A stretch of DNA of 64,000 nt, from positions 1 through 64,000 of the forward strand of contig CANRTU010000018.1 of assembly GCA_947642745.1 (NCBI GenBank). Direction: 5' to 3'. This document shows, piece by piece, positions 63,831 to 64,000 of this stretch (position 1 is its first letter; every line of letters begins with the position of its first letter). The translations under genes were made by a program, and so were the position numbers. The stretch is from an uncultured Eubacterium sp. Lineage in GTDB: Bacteria; Bacillota; Clostridia; Lachnospirales; Lachnospiraceae. The notes under the pieces were generated by a model. The model was not told where the DNA came from, made no database searches, and saw only the letters and a list, made by a program, of their open reading frames with translations.

Positions 63831-64000
63831 TTAATCCGTTAAATAACTGGTTAATATATAGCCGGTCCGGCCATTTTCATCCAGGACATAACTCCAGTTT
63901 CCCTCTTTCCGCCCCTTTCGTACTTCTGTACCCGCAGGCAGCTGGCAGAGTATGGCGGAATCTTCGGAAGCCTCTGCCCGCAGGCATACATGTTCCGTGG
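63831..64000 (-). CDS. SH3-domain protein, 3' end only
   Basis: The frame runs off the right edge, so only about 55 C-terminal residues are visible. They form a bacterial SH3 (SH3b) repeat: VCLRAEASEDSAIL, LPAGTEVRKG, NWSYVLDENGRTGYI and LTSYLTD before the TAA at 63831-63833. Such domains usually bind cell-wall peptidoglycan at the C-terminus of secreted hydrolases or adhesins. The catalytic or anchoring part lies outside the window. Confidence 0.75.
   Translation of the reverse strand, partial: TEHVCLRAEASEDSAILCQLPAGTEVRKGRKEGNWSYVLDENGRTGYILTSYLTD

Noticed and set aside
1-64000. CRISPR arrays, tRNA or rRNA genes
   Set aside because: I saw no regularly spaced repeat array, and no cloverleaf or rRNA sequence was recognised on reading both strands.

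Overview
The window looks like chromosome from a strictly anaerobic, low-to-mid GC Firmicute, most like the Lachnospiraceae (gut Clostridia). The evidence is strong AGGAGG-type ribosome binding sites, frequent TTG/GTG starts, a PerR/rubrerythrin/rubredoxin oxidative-stress operon, an iron-only hydrogenase-like protein, a ThiT vitamin transporter, GHKL/LytTR and DUF4179 regulators. The genus is not determined.

Layout. 1-2.4 kb is a graveyard: a decayed IS3-family element, a second IS3 fragment, the tail of an ABC ATPase and a broken PIN-like gene. 2.4-5.6 kb holds a nucleotide-kinase/ParB-like fusion and a frameshifted PII-like/DUF1538 membrane-protein pair. 5.7-8.8 kb is an overlapping methyltransferase plus PLD-nuclease/helicase pair. 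9.1-11.5 kb is the PerR - rubredoxin/glutamate-synthase-like - rubrerythrin operon, with a perfect Per-type box. 11.5-29.6 kb is mixed housekeeping and regulation: a LytTR regulator with a gutted kinase partner, a MATE exporter, a nitroreductase, a large hybrid sensor kinase, the hydrogenase-like protein, ThiT, a DUF362 iron-sulfur protein, a soluble zinc-binding chemoreceptor, an MFS exporter, a lipase-like hydrolase and a pentose/hexulose-phosphate epimerase.

29.7-60.1 kb is one continuous minus-strand surface-glycan locus of about 27 genes, many overlapping or a few bases apart. It begins with a serine-recombinase-like protein that has lost its catalytic residues. It then encodes a sugar-acid branch (KdsC-GmhA fusion, NeuB-like synthase, TIM-barrel isomerase, CMP-transferase, class III aminotransferase, short-chain dehydrogenases), a dTDP-3-amino-sugar branch (FdtA/FdtB-like), methyltransferases, a sulfotransferase-like protein, LicD, CDP-glycerol-type transferases, and GT2/GT4/GT8-like glycosyltransferases. 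Eight of the enzymes are fused to a similar small Rossmann-like module. No flippase, polymerase or initiating transferase is present. The middle of the locus is AT-rich and both ends are GC-rich, which suggests cassette exchange.

60.1-64 kb holds an intergenic region with an inverted-repeat-bounded promoter, an ECF sigma factor with a frameshifted anti-sigma gene, a Dph6-like ATPase and the 3' end of an SH3-domain gene.

Two window-wide oddities stand out. A dispersed hairpin element occurs five times, four times directly upstream of and co-oriented with a gene. Short direct repeats span the 3' ends of several genes. Several gene breaks sit at homopolymers, so some may be sequence errors rather than real mutations. 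Domain positions quoted below are approximate.
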